Shown here: positions 1 to 5,297 of the stretch, piece after piece
Numbering within the stretch: position 1 is the first letter of the stretch
Layout: every line of letters begins with the position of its first letter
Origin: an uncultured Clostridia bacterium
Lineage (GTDB): Bacteria > Bacillota > Clostridia > TANB77 > CAG-508
DNA: 5,764 nucleotides
Reading direction: 5' to 3'
Assembly: GCA_947595555.1 (NCBI GenBank)
Contig: CANQES010000085.1
Span: forward strand, 1-5,764
Translations under genes and position numbers: made by a program
The notes under the pieces: model-generated
Told to the model about the DNA's origin: nothing
What the model saw: the letters and a program-made list of their open reading frames with translations, nothing else
Database searches by the model: none

Positions 1-583
1 AAAGCAGAACCTTTTAAATTATGGCTTGCTCAAATGGGAAAAGAAAGAGTTGATGAAGTATTTGATCCAGAAATTGCTATGAGTAGAGCCATTGATTATT
101 ACAGAAACAAACGGATATTCAGATAAGTGGATTGAAGCAAGGTTAAAAGGAATTTTGGATAGAAAGAAATTAACAGATGTATGGAAAGCAAATGGAATAA
201 AACAAAATTATGAATATGCAGTACTCACAAATGAAATATATCAAGAATGGTCTGGAATGAAGGCTAGTGAATATAAGGATTATAAAAATATTAGAAAAGA
301 ATCATTAAGAGATAATATGACAGATGTTGAAGTAGCTTTAGCTAATTTAGGCGAAATTGCAACAAGAGAACTTACAAAAGAACATAAACCTTATGGACTT
401 AAAGCAAATAAAGAGATAGCTAAAAAAGGTGGACATGTAGCCAAAGTTGCAAGAGAAGATATGGAAAAAGAACTAGGAAAATCTGTTGTTAGTAAAGAAA
501 ATGCTTTAAGTTATCAATACATAAATGATAATAAATTAGATAAGAAGAAATTACCAAAAGGAAAAAGCGCTGAAAGCAAGTAA
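1..583 (+). pseudogene. Bro-N / phage antirepressor-like (DinD-annotated) protein, 3' part, frameshifted
   Basis: Only the 3' part lies in the window; the gene starts upstream. The first frame reads KAEPFKLWLAQMGKERVDEV and onward through about position 108. This is the end of a Bro-N domain (KAEPFKxWLA is a hallmark), a DNA-binding module of phage antirepressors and of proteins often labelled DNA-damage-inducible protein D. That frame stops at 124-126. The homology continues one frame over (NGYSDKWIEARLKGI, then LTDVWK, EYAVLTNEI, SLRDNMTD, KKGGHVAKVARE and VVSKENAL) to the TAA at 581-583. Removing one A from 105-107 or 109-111 restores a continuous product of about 193 visible residues. The downstream frame has only a TTG at 92 as a possible start, without a convincing ribosome site, so independent initiation is unlikely. 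Expected role is regulation or SOS/phage-linked DNA binding; as written it is probably inactive. A sequencing error remains possible. No terminator is visible before the next promoter. Confidence 0.7.
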
Positions 584-588
584 AATTA

Positions 589-618
589 TTTACAAAAAAA
601 CTGAAATTATGCTAAAAT
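589..618 (+). promoter_or_regulatory. Sigma-A promoter with extended -10 for the small LRR gene
   Basis: TTTACA (589-594) is followed after 18 bp by TAAAAT (613-618), with TG at 610-611 forming an extended -10 (TGCTAAAAT). Transcription should begin near 625. That excludes the ATG at 609, which lies inside the promoter, and supports the ATG at 648. The promoter directly follows the stop of the upstream gene, so the small gene can be expressed independently. Confidence 0.65.
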
Positions 619-637
619 ATTTTAAACAAATGAAATT

Positions 638-642
638 GAGGT
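638..642 (+). promoter_or_regulatory. Ribosome binding site fixing the start at 648
   Basis: GAGGT ends 5 bases before ATG 648. The earlier in-frame ATG at 609 has no comparable site and overlaps the -10 region, so 648 is the preferred start. Confidence 0.6.
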
Positions 643-647
643 TACAT

Positions 648-985
648 ATGAATAGTATAGATAAAAATTGGGTAGATAATCATATTGATAGCAATGGCGA
701 AGTTGTTATACCTGATGGGGTTGAAAAGATTGAAGCAGAAGCTTTTAGAGATAACGAACAAAAGAAGAAAGAGAAAGTCTTATTACAAGAGATAAGAATA
801 AGTTAGCAGAATTTGAAAACGAATTACGAGAAAAATATAACCCTGACAATATATTTAAAAATAAAAAAGTACAACAAGAGACTAATTGCAATATAACTTC
901 TCAAGAAACCGCTATTATAGAATATAAAAATAAGAACTTTCTTCAAAAGATATTTGATAAAATTAAGCATTTATTTAGAAGATAA
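648..985 (+). pseudogene. Small single-LRR (BspA/LRR_5-type) protein with cationic tail, frameshifted
   Basis: ATG 648 is preceded by GAGGT at 638-642 with good spacing and lies downstream of a strong promoter. The first frame gives MNSIDKNWVDNHIDSNGEVV and then IPDGVEKIEAEAFRDN, which matches one BspA-like leucine-rich repeat (IPDGVxxIxxxAF). It ends at TAG 804-806. A second frame, open from 755 to the TAA at 983-985, continues with a hydrophilic helical stretch (NKLAEFENELREKYNPDNIF) and a basic, amphipathic end (FLQKIFDKIKHLFRR). It contains no ATG or GTG start, so it is best read as the same gene after loss of one base in the A/G-rich overlap 755-803. The repaired product would be about 112 residues, cytoplasmic, with no signal peptide. 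A single repeat is far short of the usual multi-repeat BspA proteins. No canonical X XXY YYZ slippery site is visible. Function unknown. Confidence 0.55.
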
Positions 986-992
986 TATTTAC

Positions 993-1034
993 AGAATAAG
1001 AGTAAAAATGTTTATTACTCTTATTCTTTTTATA
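993..1034 (+). terminator. Intrinsic terminator of the LRR gene
   Basis: A perfect 13-bp stem (993-1005 pairs with 1015-1027, AGAATAAGAGTAA / TTACTCTTATTCT) encloses a 9-base loop and is followed by TTTTATAATTT. It lies 7 bases after the TAA at 983-985. This is a clear plus-strand terminator, although the stem is AT-rich. Confidence 0.8.
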
Positions 1035-1144
1035 ATTTATAAAGAAAATTATACATAAATTAATTCTTTTAAAACAATTTCTTCAACATAATACTTATAA
1101 TTATTCATAAGTTATTTCTACCATAACCAAAATCTCCTAAAATT
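1035..1144. other. Intergenic AT-rich stretch, nothing convincing
   Basis: This stretch is very AT-rich with many stops in all frames. A 19-codon minus-strand reading frame (1049-1108) was seen but is not supported as a gene. No promoter or repeat stands out. It separates the LRR gene terminator from the DinD-like remnant. Confidence 0.5.
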
Positions 1145-1210
1145 AATACTGAAAAGAAAGCTTGTGATACTCATAATAAAATAGGAAAGATAGTTAGAAA
1201 AGCAATTAAA
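1145..1210 (+). pseudogene. Possible remnant of a dinD-family C-terminus
   Basis: Reading from 1145, about 22 codons give NTEKKACDTHNKIGKIVRKA and then IK. From memory, this resembles the region of DinD-family proteins that has the pattern K-A-x-x-T-H-x-x-(V/I)-G-x-x-V-R-x-x-I-K and normally leads into GGTMPE. Here the similarity ends at about 1210. The frame then continues as unrelated residues encoded by the hairpin at 1204-1234, to a stop near 1290. There is no start codon and no upstream match. It looks like a leftover of a second DinD-like gene, perhaps from the same phage-derived patch as the broken gene at 1-583. The match is short, so chance similarity is a real alternative. Confidence 0.4.
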
Positions 1211-1234
1211 GCGGTCTGGTTAACCGCTTTAATT
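1204..1234 (-). terminator. Hairpin terminator, probably for mgtE (possibly bidirectional)
   Basis: A perfect 12-bp stem (1204-1215 with 1223-1234) has a GC-richer core (AAGCGGT/ACCGCTT) and a 7-base loop. On the minus strand it is followed by GCTTTTC, about 50 bases beyond the mgtE stop. On the plus strand it is followed by TTT. It can work in both directions. Because the plus-strand gene already has a terminator at 993-1034, mgtE is the likelier client. Confidence 0.6.
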
Positions 1235-1285
1235 TTTGCAAAAAAATTTTCAACAAAAAGAAGTCAATTTTCGGATTACTATATT

Positions 1286-2635
1286 TTATAAATGAAAAAC
1301 AAATGTTGAAATATTAAAAAATACTAGTACAGATAAAGTATCAACAATAGTGGTAATTAAAGGTGCAGCCATAATTGCAGGATCTAATTTTAATTGTTTA
1401 GCTATAATTGGTAAAATACAGCCCAATAATTTTGCTATGGTAACAGTACAAATAAGAGTAAATCCAACAACAAATGCAATTTTTAAATCATTATATTGTA
1501 GTATAATCCTAATAGAATTAGCAATAGCTAAAACAATACCAACTATAAGGGAAACTCTTAGTTCCTTCCAAATAGCTCTAAATATATCTTTAGTAGAAAT
1601 TTCATTCATAGCTAAACCTCTAATAATAAGAGTAGAAGTTTGTGAACCACAATTTCCACCTGTGTCCATTAACATTGGAATAAAGGCAACTAATAATGGT
1701 AAAGTAGAAATGGCAGATTCAAAGTGTTCAATGATTTGTCCAGTAAACATTGCTGAAACCATTAAAACTAGCAACCATAGAATTCTATTTTTAGCATGCT
1801 TAAAAACACTGGTTTTTAAATAAGAATCACCATCATCAGGAGTAATCGCAGCCATTTTTTCAAAGTCTTCTAAAGTTTCTTCTTGAATTACATCTATAGC
1901 ATCATCAATTGTAATAATACCAACAAGTCTATTTTCTTGGTCTACAACAGGTAATGCAACATAATTATATTTGTCAAATATTCTAGTTACTTCTTCTTGG
2001 TCTTCTAATGTATTAACTTTTACAACGTTTGTATCCATTATGTTTCTAATTAATTCATTTCTATCTGCGATTAAAAGATCTTTTATATCAATTATTCCTA
2101 GTAATTTTCTGTCTGTTGTCACAACATAACAATTATAAACAGTTTCTTTTTTTAAAGCTCTTTGTTTTATATATTTAAAAGCATCATCAACAGTCATGCT
2201 CTCTTTTAAATCAATAAATTCTGTTGTCATAAGTGTTCCTGCTGTATCATCAGGGTATTTTAAAAGCTCATTTATAATTTTTCTATTTGCAGGTTTTGTA
2301 TTTGTTAAAATACGTTTTACGACATTTGATGGCATTTCTTCTATTAAGTCAACAGCATCGTCCATATAAATTTCATTCATTACATTTTTTATTTCAGCAT
2401 CTGTTAAACAATTAATTAATTTTTCTTGGTCATCATGGTTTAGCTCTACGAAAACTTCAGCAGCTTTTTCTTTTGATAAAAGTCTATAAATCATTATTAT
2501 TTTATCTTCATCTACATTTTCTAAAATATTCGGGAAATCAGCACTATTTATGCTTTGCAGGAATTCACGCAAATCCTTTATTTGTTTGTTTTCAATTAAG
2601 TTAGATAATTTTTCAATTATTTGTTCTTGATTCAT
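1286..2635 (-). CDS. mgtE: Magnesium transporter MgtE
   Basis: Complete 449-aa protein of normal MgtE length. MgtE is a homodimeric inner-membrane Mg2+ channel whose cytosolic domains close the pore when internal Mg2+ is high. The N domain (about 1-130) contains the superhelical repeats, including DDAVDLIEEMP. The paired CBS domains (about 132-255) start with DDTAGTLMTTEF and include the second CBS segment with ALPVVDQENRLVGIITIDDA. A plug-helix region (about 256-280) follows, then five membrane segments at about 284-300, 312-332, 358-378, 386-410 and 420-445. The pore signature MDTGGNCGSQTSTLIIRGLA is at 323-342. The conserved acidic residue of the last helix is D432 in TTIVDTLS, equal in position to the Mg2+-site Asp of the Thermus protein. 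The ATG at 2635 has GGGAGGGG 7 bases upstream. The gene is monocistronic, between its own promoter and a terminator. No M-box can fit in its leader. Confidence 0.95.
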   Translation of the reverse strand: MNQEQIIEKLSNLIENKQIKDLREFLQSINSADFPNILENVDEDKIIMIYRLLSKEKAAEVFVELNHDDQEKLINCLTDAEIKNVMNEIYMDDAVDLIEEMPSNVVKRILTNTKPANRKIINELLKYPDDTAGTLMTTEFIDLKESMTVDDAFKYIKQRALKKETVYNCYVVTTDRKLLGIIDIKDLLIADRNELIRNIMDTNVVKVNTLEDQEEVTRIFDKYNYVALPVVDQENRLVGIITIDDAIDVIQEETLEDFEKMAAITPDDGDSYLKTSVFKHAKNRILWLLVLMVSAMFTGQIIEHFESAISTLPLLVAFIPMLMDTGGNCGSQTSTLIIRGLAMNEISTKDIFRAIWKELRVSLIVGIVLAIANSIRIILQYNDLKIAFVVGFTLICTVTIAKLLGCILPIIAKQLKLDPAIMAAPLITTIVDTLSVLVFFNISTFVFHL

Positions 2636-2641
2636 TTTAAT

Positions 2642-2649
2642 CCCCTCCC
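2642..2649 (-). promoter_or_regulatory. Ribosome binding site of mgtE
   Basis: The minus strand reads GGGAGGGG, with the GGAGG core 8 bases before ATG 2635. This is an unusually strong site in such AT-rich DNA and fixes the start. Confidence 0.75.
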
Positions 2650-2676
2650 GTTTTTATGTAAATTTCCAACATTTTT

Positions 2677-2705
2677 ATTATATAACTATTGCCTTATAAA
2701 GTCAA
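2677..2705 (-). promoter_or_regulatory. Sigma-A promoter of mgtE
   Basis: On the minus strand TTGACT (2700-2705) is separated by exactly 17 bp from TATAAT (2677-2682). The predicted start near 2670 leaves a leader of about 35 bases before ATG 2635. The -35 box sits immediately beyond the U-tract of the upstream gene's terminator. Confidence 0.8.
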
Positions 2706-2734
2706 TAAAAAGATGAGTATTTTTACTCATCTTT
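2702..2734 (-). terminator. Intrinsic terminator of the sigma/anti-sigma operon
   Basis: A perfect 11-bp stem (2709-2719 with 2724-2734, AAAGATGAGTA arms) with a 4-base loop is followed on the minus strand by TTTTTATTG. The hairpin starts at the first base after the TAG stop (2735-2737). The plus-strand side lacks a T-run, so it acts on the minus-strand operon and insulates mgtE. Confidence 0.85.
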
Positions 2735-3865
2735 CTACGAAAATAAATCCGCTTCTCCTCCAATGATTTCTCCTGTTGAAGCATCAATATAGTAATATTT
2801 GCTCATTCCTTCTTTAATATATTTATTCATGTCTTCTCTAAAATCTTGTATTTTTAATCCATGTTCTATTTTTATTTTCCATACTTTTCTTGTCCTATTT
2901 TCTGTTTTATAATATTCTTGTTCTGTTGAACTTTTTGTTATGTCATATAGATTATTTTCAATTTGATATATAAAAGAATTCATTTTTTCGATACTTAATT
3001 CTGCGTTAGTATTTGTTATATTATAATTGCTAAATTCTTTTTCTTTATTTTCTGCAATGGTTATAGCTTCTTCTTTAGATATGGTTAAATCATTTTTTTC
3101 ATAACTATTATCTTTGCATACTCTTATTGTATTTAGATACATTTTGTCTTCTGATACTAAAAATGTAATGTCAAGGCTTTCATATTTATTTGCTATATTT
3201 TCATAATATTTATTAAAACTTGCTTGTATTAAATCACTTGATTGGTTTTCAAAATAATAATCATTTATTTTTGTTTCTGTGAGTTTATACTCATCATTTA
3301 TTCTTAGTTTTTCATATATATTCGTTGCAATTTTTGATATGTCTTCATTAGATATTTTTTGTGTTGGTAAATGCTTATATTTTAAGTCCATGTCTCCAAA
3401 ATATTCAAGGCTCCCATCTTTGGCATTTAGTTGTACCATAAGTCCTTCTTCATATCCTAATTTTGTTTTTATCATGTAATAACTTGTTACATCGTCATCA
3501 TATCCTCGTTTTAATTCTATTTTATTGATATTTTGATTTTCATACCCTAATTTGTTTAATATGTCTATTCCTTTTGCTTTTGCTTCTTCTTCTGTTATTA
3601 ATTGTGTTTTTTCCTCTTCTGTTATGTCTGGTGGTGAAAGCTGGTTTGCTATTTCATTATATGTGTATTTTTGCGGTTCTTTCCATATTTTTTCATATAC
3701 TTTTGTCCCTGCAAATACTACTCCTGTACCTAATATTATTCCTGCAATTACTGTTGAGGCTGTTTTTAATATGCTTTTTGTTTTATTTTCCATAACTACA
3801 TCATTCTCCTCTTTGATTTTTGATATAGCTATTTTTAATTTAACTTTATTTTTGTTAAATTCCAT
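2735..3865 (-). CDS. Membrane-anchored probable anti-sigma factor / sensor with PepSY/YcdB-like repeats
   Basis: 376 aa from ATG 3865. This start is chosen over the ATG at 3880 because GGAGGT (3873-3878) lies 7 bases before it and it follows the sigma stop by one base. Residues 1-33 are short, charged and presumably cytoplasmic. One membrane segment follows at about 34-53 (ASTVIAGIILGTGVVFAG), then a long external part. That part appears to hold two or three related alpha/beta units of PepSY/YcdB type: about 90-160 (LITEEEAKAKGIDILNKLGY), about 171-250, and about 262-375 (TISKEEAITIAENK, then YYIDASTGEIIGGE, a typical PepSY ending). Coupling to an ECF sigma gene and the one-pass topology suggest a regulator that holds the sigma factor at the membrane and senses an external signal. 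The inner segment is too short for a zinc anti-sigma domain and has no HxxxCxxC motif. The anti-sigma role is inferred from context; the topology is clear. Confidence 0.65.
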   Translation of the reverse strand: MEFNKNKVKLKIAISKIKEENDVVMENKTKSILKTASTVIAGIILGTGVVFAGTKVYEKIWKEPQKYTYNEIANQLSPPDITEEEKTQLITEEEAKAKGIDILNKLGYENQNINKIELKRGYDDDVTSYYMIKTKLGYEEGLMVQLNAKDGSLEYFGDMDLKYKHLPTQKISNEDISKIATNIYEKLRINDEYKLTETKINDYYFENQSSDLIQASFNKYYENIANKYESLDITFLVSEDKMYLNTIRVCKDNSYEKNDLTISKEEAITIAENKEKEFSNYNITNTNAELSIEKMNSFIYQIENNLYDITKSSTEQEYYKTENRTRKVWKIKIEHGLKIQDFREDMNKYIKEGMSKYYYIDASTGEIIGGEADLFS

Positions 3866-3866
3866 T

Positions 3867-4376
3867 TTAAATACCTCCATCTTTTAATTCTCGTTTTATT
3901 TTCTTTCGTATTCTATGCAGTCTTGTTTTTACGTTTAGTTCAGACATATTTAATGTTTTAGCTATATCTTTGATTGTTCTGGATGAATAATAAAATAAAT
4001 TTACTATTTGTATGTCAATTTCTTTTAATCCTTTTATTTTTTGCTCTAAGTCATATATTAGTTCTCTGTCATTTTCATACATGTTTATATTGCTGATTGG
4101 GTCATTTTCATAATCATCGATGTTATAAAATGTCTTATTTTTTCTGTATTTTTCTTTTATTAAATGTCTTGCTATTCCTGCTAAGTATGATTTTAATGAT
4201 ATGTTTATATTAAGTCTATTCCTATTTTTCCATAGTATAAAAAATGTGTCTGCAAATATTTCTTCTTTGTCTTCAAATGTTAATGTGCTGTCTGTTCCGT
4301 TTTTTATTACTGTGGTGATGTATGGCGCAAATTCTTCTATTATTTTGTCTAAGTCTATTTCATTATTTTTTGTCAT
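3867..4376 (-). CDS. ECF-type RNA polymerase sigma factor
   Basis: 169 aa from ATG 4376, a normal length for an extracytoplasmic-function sigma factor with only regions 2 and 4. Region 2 spans about 15-82 (EEIFADTFFILWKNRNRL and SLKSYLAGIARHLIKEKYRK); it binds core polymerase and melts the -10. After an acidic linker (about 85-108), region 4 spans about 110-164 with a helix-turn-helix (TIKDIAKTLNMSELNVKTRL, then HRIRKKIKREL) that reads the -35. The reading frame is open further upstream to 4481. I prefer 4376 because the longer N-terminus has no family character and would begin upstream of the predicted promoters. AAGGAG at 4389-4394 is 12 bases from the ATG, a long spacing that may limit expression. 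The gene is followed after one base by its probable membrane-bound regulator. The target regulon is unknown beyond likely autoregulation. Confidence 0.88.
   Translation of the reverse strand: MTKNNEIDLDKIIEEFAPYITTVIKNGTDSTLTFEDKEEIFADTFFILWKNRNRLNINISLKSYLAGIARHLIKEKYRKNKTFYNIDDYENDPISNINMYENDRELIYDLEQKIKGLKEIDIQIVNLFYYSSRTIKDIAKTLNMSELNVKTRLHRIRKKIKRELKDGGI
3873..3878 (-). promoter_or_regulatory. Ribosome binding site of the anti-sigma gene, inside the sigma gene
   Basis: GGAGGT on the minus strand lies within the last codons of the sigma gene (the Asp-Gly-Gly codons), 7 bases before ATG 3865. The sigma TAA (3867-3869) sits between site and start, an arrangement that favours translational coupling. 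Confidence 0.75.
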
Positions 4377-4396
4377 TAATTTTATATTCTCCTTTA

Positions 4397-4408
4397 TAAG
4401 ATATCTTA
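4397..4408. repeat. 12-bp perfect palindrome in the sigma leader
   Basis: TAAGATATCTTA lies between the predicted ECF promoter and the ribosome site of the sigma gene. It could be a protein-binding operator, a small mRNA structure near the ribosome site, or chance in AT-rich DNA. Confidence 0.35.
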
Positions 4409-4415
4409 CATTTAT

Positions 4416-4445
4416 ATAGTGTCTTTTAAATGCGAAAAGGTTACA
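4416..4445 (-). promoter_or_regulatory. Putative ECF autoregulatory promoter of the sigma operon
   Basis: The minus strand carries TGTAACCTTTT with TGTAAC at 4440-4445, resembling the AAC-type -35 element of ECF promoters. A possible -10 region, ACACTAT (4416-4422), follows 17 bp further on. The -10 is weaker than known CGTC-type boxes. The position directly upstream of an ECF sigma gene is what autoregulation predicts. Confidence 0.5.
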
Positions 4446-4449
4446 TTTT

Positions 4450-4478
4450 ATATTAATTTTTTTTTGAAAAAATTGCAA
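4450..4478 (-). promoter_or_regulatory. Putative sigma-A promoter of the sigma operon
   Basis: TTGCAA (4473-4478) and TAATAT (4450-4455) on the minus strand are 17 bp apart. It lies upstream of the ECF-like element and could supply basal transcription. Low-complexity T/A runs in the spacer make a chance match possible. Confidence 0.45.
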
Positions 4479-4510
4479 CAAAATTTGGGGTAATAATTAT
4501 CTAATATTTA

Positions 4511-4540
4511 TTTACTAAAATACATTCTTTGTGTTATAAT
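4511..4540 (+). promoter_or_regulatory. Sigma-A promoter with extended -10 for the ttcA-family gene
   Basis: TATAAT at 4535-4540 is preceded by TG at 4532-4533 (extended -10). A weak -35 TTTACT lies at 4511-4516, 18 bp upstream. The predicted start near 4547 gives a leader of about 20 bases to ATG 4566. It is divergent from the sigma operon promoters. Confidence 0.65.
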
Positions 4541-4565
4541 AAGGAAAATTGAATGGGTGATAAAA

Positions 4566-5297
4566 ATGCAAAGAATATTAAGTTCGATGAGAAAAGCAAT
4601 AGAAGCATATAAAATGATTGAAGAAGGAGATAAAATTGCAATATGTTTATCTGGAGGAAAAGATTCTATTACAATGTTGCATGCTTTTAAAGCATTGCAA
4701 AGATTTTATCCTAAAAAATTTGACATAATTGCTGTTAGTGTCAATCCTGGTTTTGATTTTTTTGATACAAATTTTTTACAAAATATATGTGATGATGTGG
4801 GTATTCCTTTATTTATTGAAAAAAGTAATGCCAAAGAGATTGTTTTTGATATCCGAAAAGAAAAAAATCCTTGTTCTTTGTGTGCTAACTTACGCAGAGG
4901 TGTTATTAATTCAATTGCTATAAGAGAAGGATGTAATAAAATTGCTTTGGGCCACAATCAAGATGATGTTTTGGAAACTTTTTTGTTAAATTTACTTTAC
5001 ACAGGTAGCATTAATACTTTTTCTCCTATAAGTTATATGGATAGGTCTAAGGTTACTCTTATACGTCCTTTAATATTTACTCCTGAAAAGGAAACAAAAA
5101 GATTTATAAAGAAAAATAATTTATCTGTCATGCCAAAGGTATGCCCAATGGATGGTTTTTCTAAAAGAGAAGATATGAAGAATTTAATTTTTTCGCTATC
5201 TAAAAATATACCTATGTTGCGTGCAAATTTATTTGGTGCTATACAAAGGAATTTAAAAGATTGGAAAATAGAAGAAGGTGCCCATAATGATTTATAG
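4566..5297 (+). CDS. ttcA: TtcA-family tRNA-thiolation PP-loop protein
   Basis: 243 aa from ATG 4566, preceded by GGTGAT (4556-4561), which pairs with the 16S end. An in-frame GTG at 4557 is the alternative start. The PP-loop ATPase motif SGGKDS is at 29-34. The conserved CSLC pair (C103, C106), the GHNQDD motif at 129-134 and a further Cys at 193 (PKVCPMDG) match the TtcA layout, where three cysteines hold a 4Fe-4S cluster used to thiolate tRNA. TtcA makes 2-thiocytidine at tRNA position 32 using ATP and activated sulfur, in the cytoplasm. The N-terminal zinc fingers of the related TtuA type are absent, and the cysteines argue against TilS. Whether the substrate is C32 in this organism cannot be told. 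The gene is transcribed alone and converges on the phosphoglucomutase gene, sharing 6 bp at the stop codons. Confidence 0.85.
   Translation: MQRILSSMRKAIEAYKMIEEGDKIAICLSGGKDSITMLHAFKALQRFYPKKFDIIAVSVNPGFDFFDTNFLQNICDDVGIPLFIEKSNAKEIVFDIRKEKNPCSLCANLRRGVINSIAIREGCNKIALGHNQDDVLETFLLNLLYTGSINTFSPISYMDRSKVTLIRPLIFTPEKETKRFIKKNNLSVMPKVCPMDGFSKREDMKNLIFSLSKNIPMLRANLFGAIQRNLKDWKIEEGAHNDL

Noticed and set aside
92..109. TTG at 92 as the true start of a 163-residue protein
   Set aside because: No convincing ribosome site, and clear family sequence continues upstream in the neighbouring frame, so a frameshift explains it better.
609..647. ATG 609 as start of the LRR gene
   Set aside because: It overlaps the extended -10 promoter and has no ribosome site; ATG 648 has GAGGT at proper spacing.
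755..803. Programmed -1 ribosomal frameshifting in the LRR gene
   Set aside because: The right frame relation exists, but no X XXY YYZ slippery heptamer or downstream stimulatory structure was seen; simple mutation or error is likelier. Kept only as a check.
1049..1108. 19-codon minus-strand frame (MNNYKYYVEEIVLKELIYV)
   Set aside because: Too short, with no clear promoter; only a loose AGGAG further upstream that would serve an even shorter frame. No homology recognised.
1350..1823. Long plus-strand open frame inside mgtE
   Set aside because: Antisense shadow of well-conserved MgtE coding sequence; no ribosome site and no family features.
2636..2700. M-box or other riboswitch upstream of mgtE
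   Set aside because: The leader from the predicted start is about 35 bases, too short, and shows no extended pairing.
3552..3887. Plus-strand open frames opposite the anti-sigma gene with hydrophobic translations
   Set aside because: The hydrophobicity comes from reading the complement of A-rich lysine/glutamate codons; no promoter or ribosome site.
4377..4481. 35-residue N-terminal extension of the sigma factor
   Set aside because: It is not sigma-like, and it would start upstream of both predicted promoters; ATG 4376 gives a standard-length protein.
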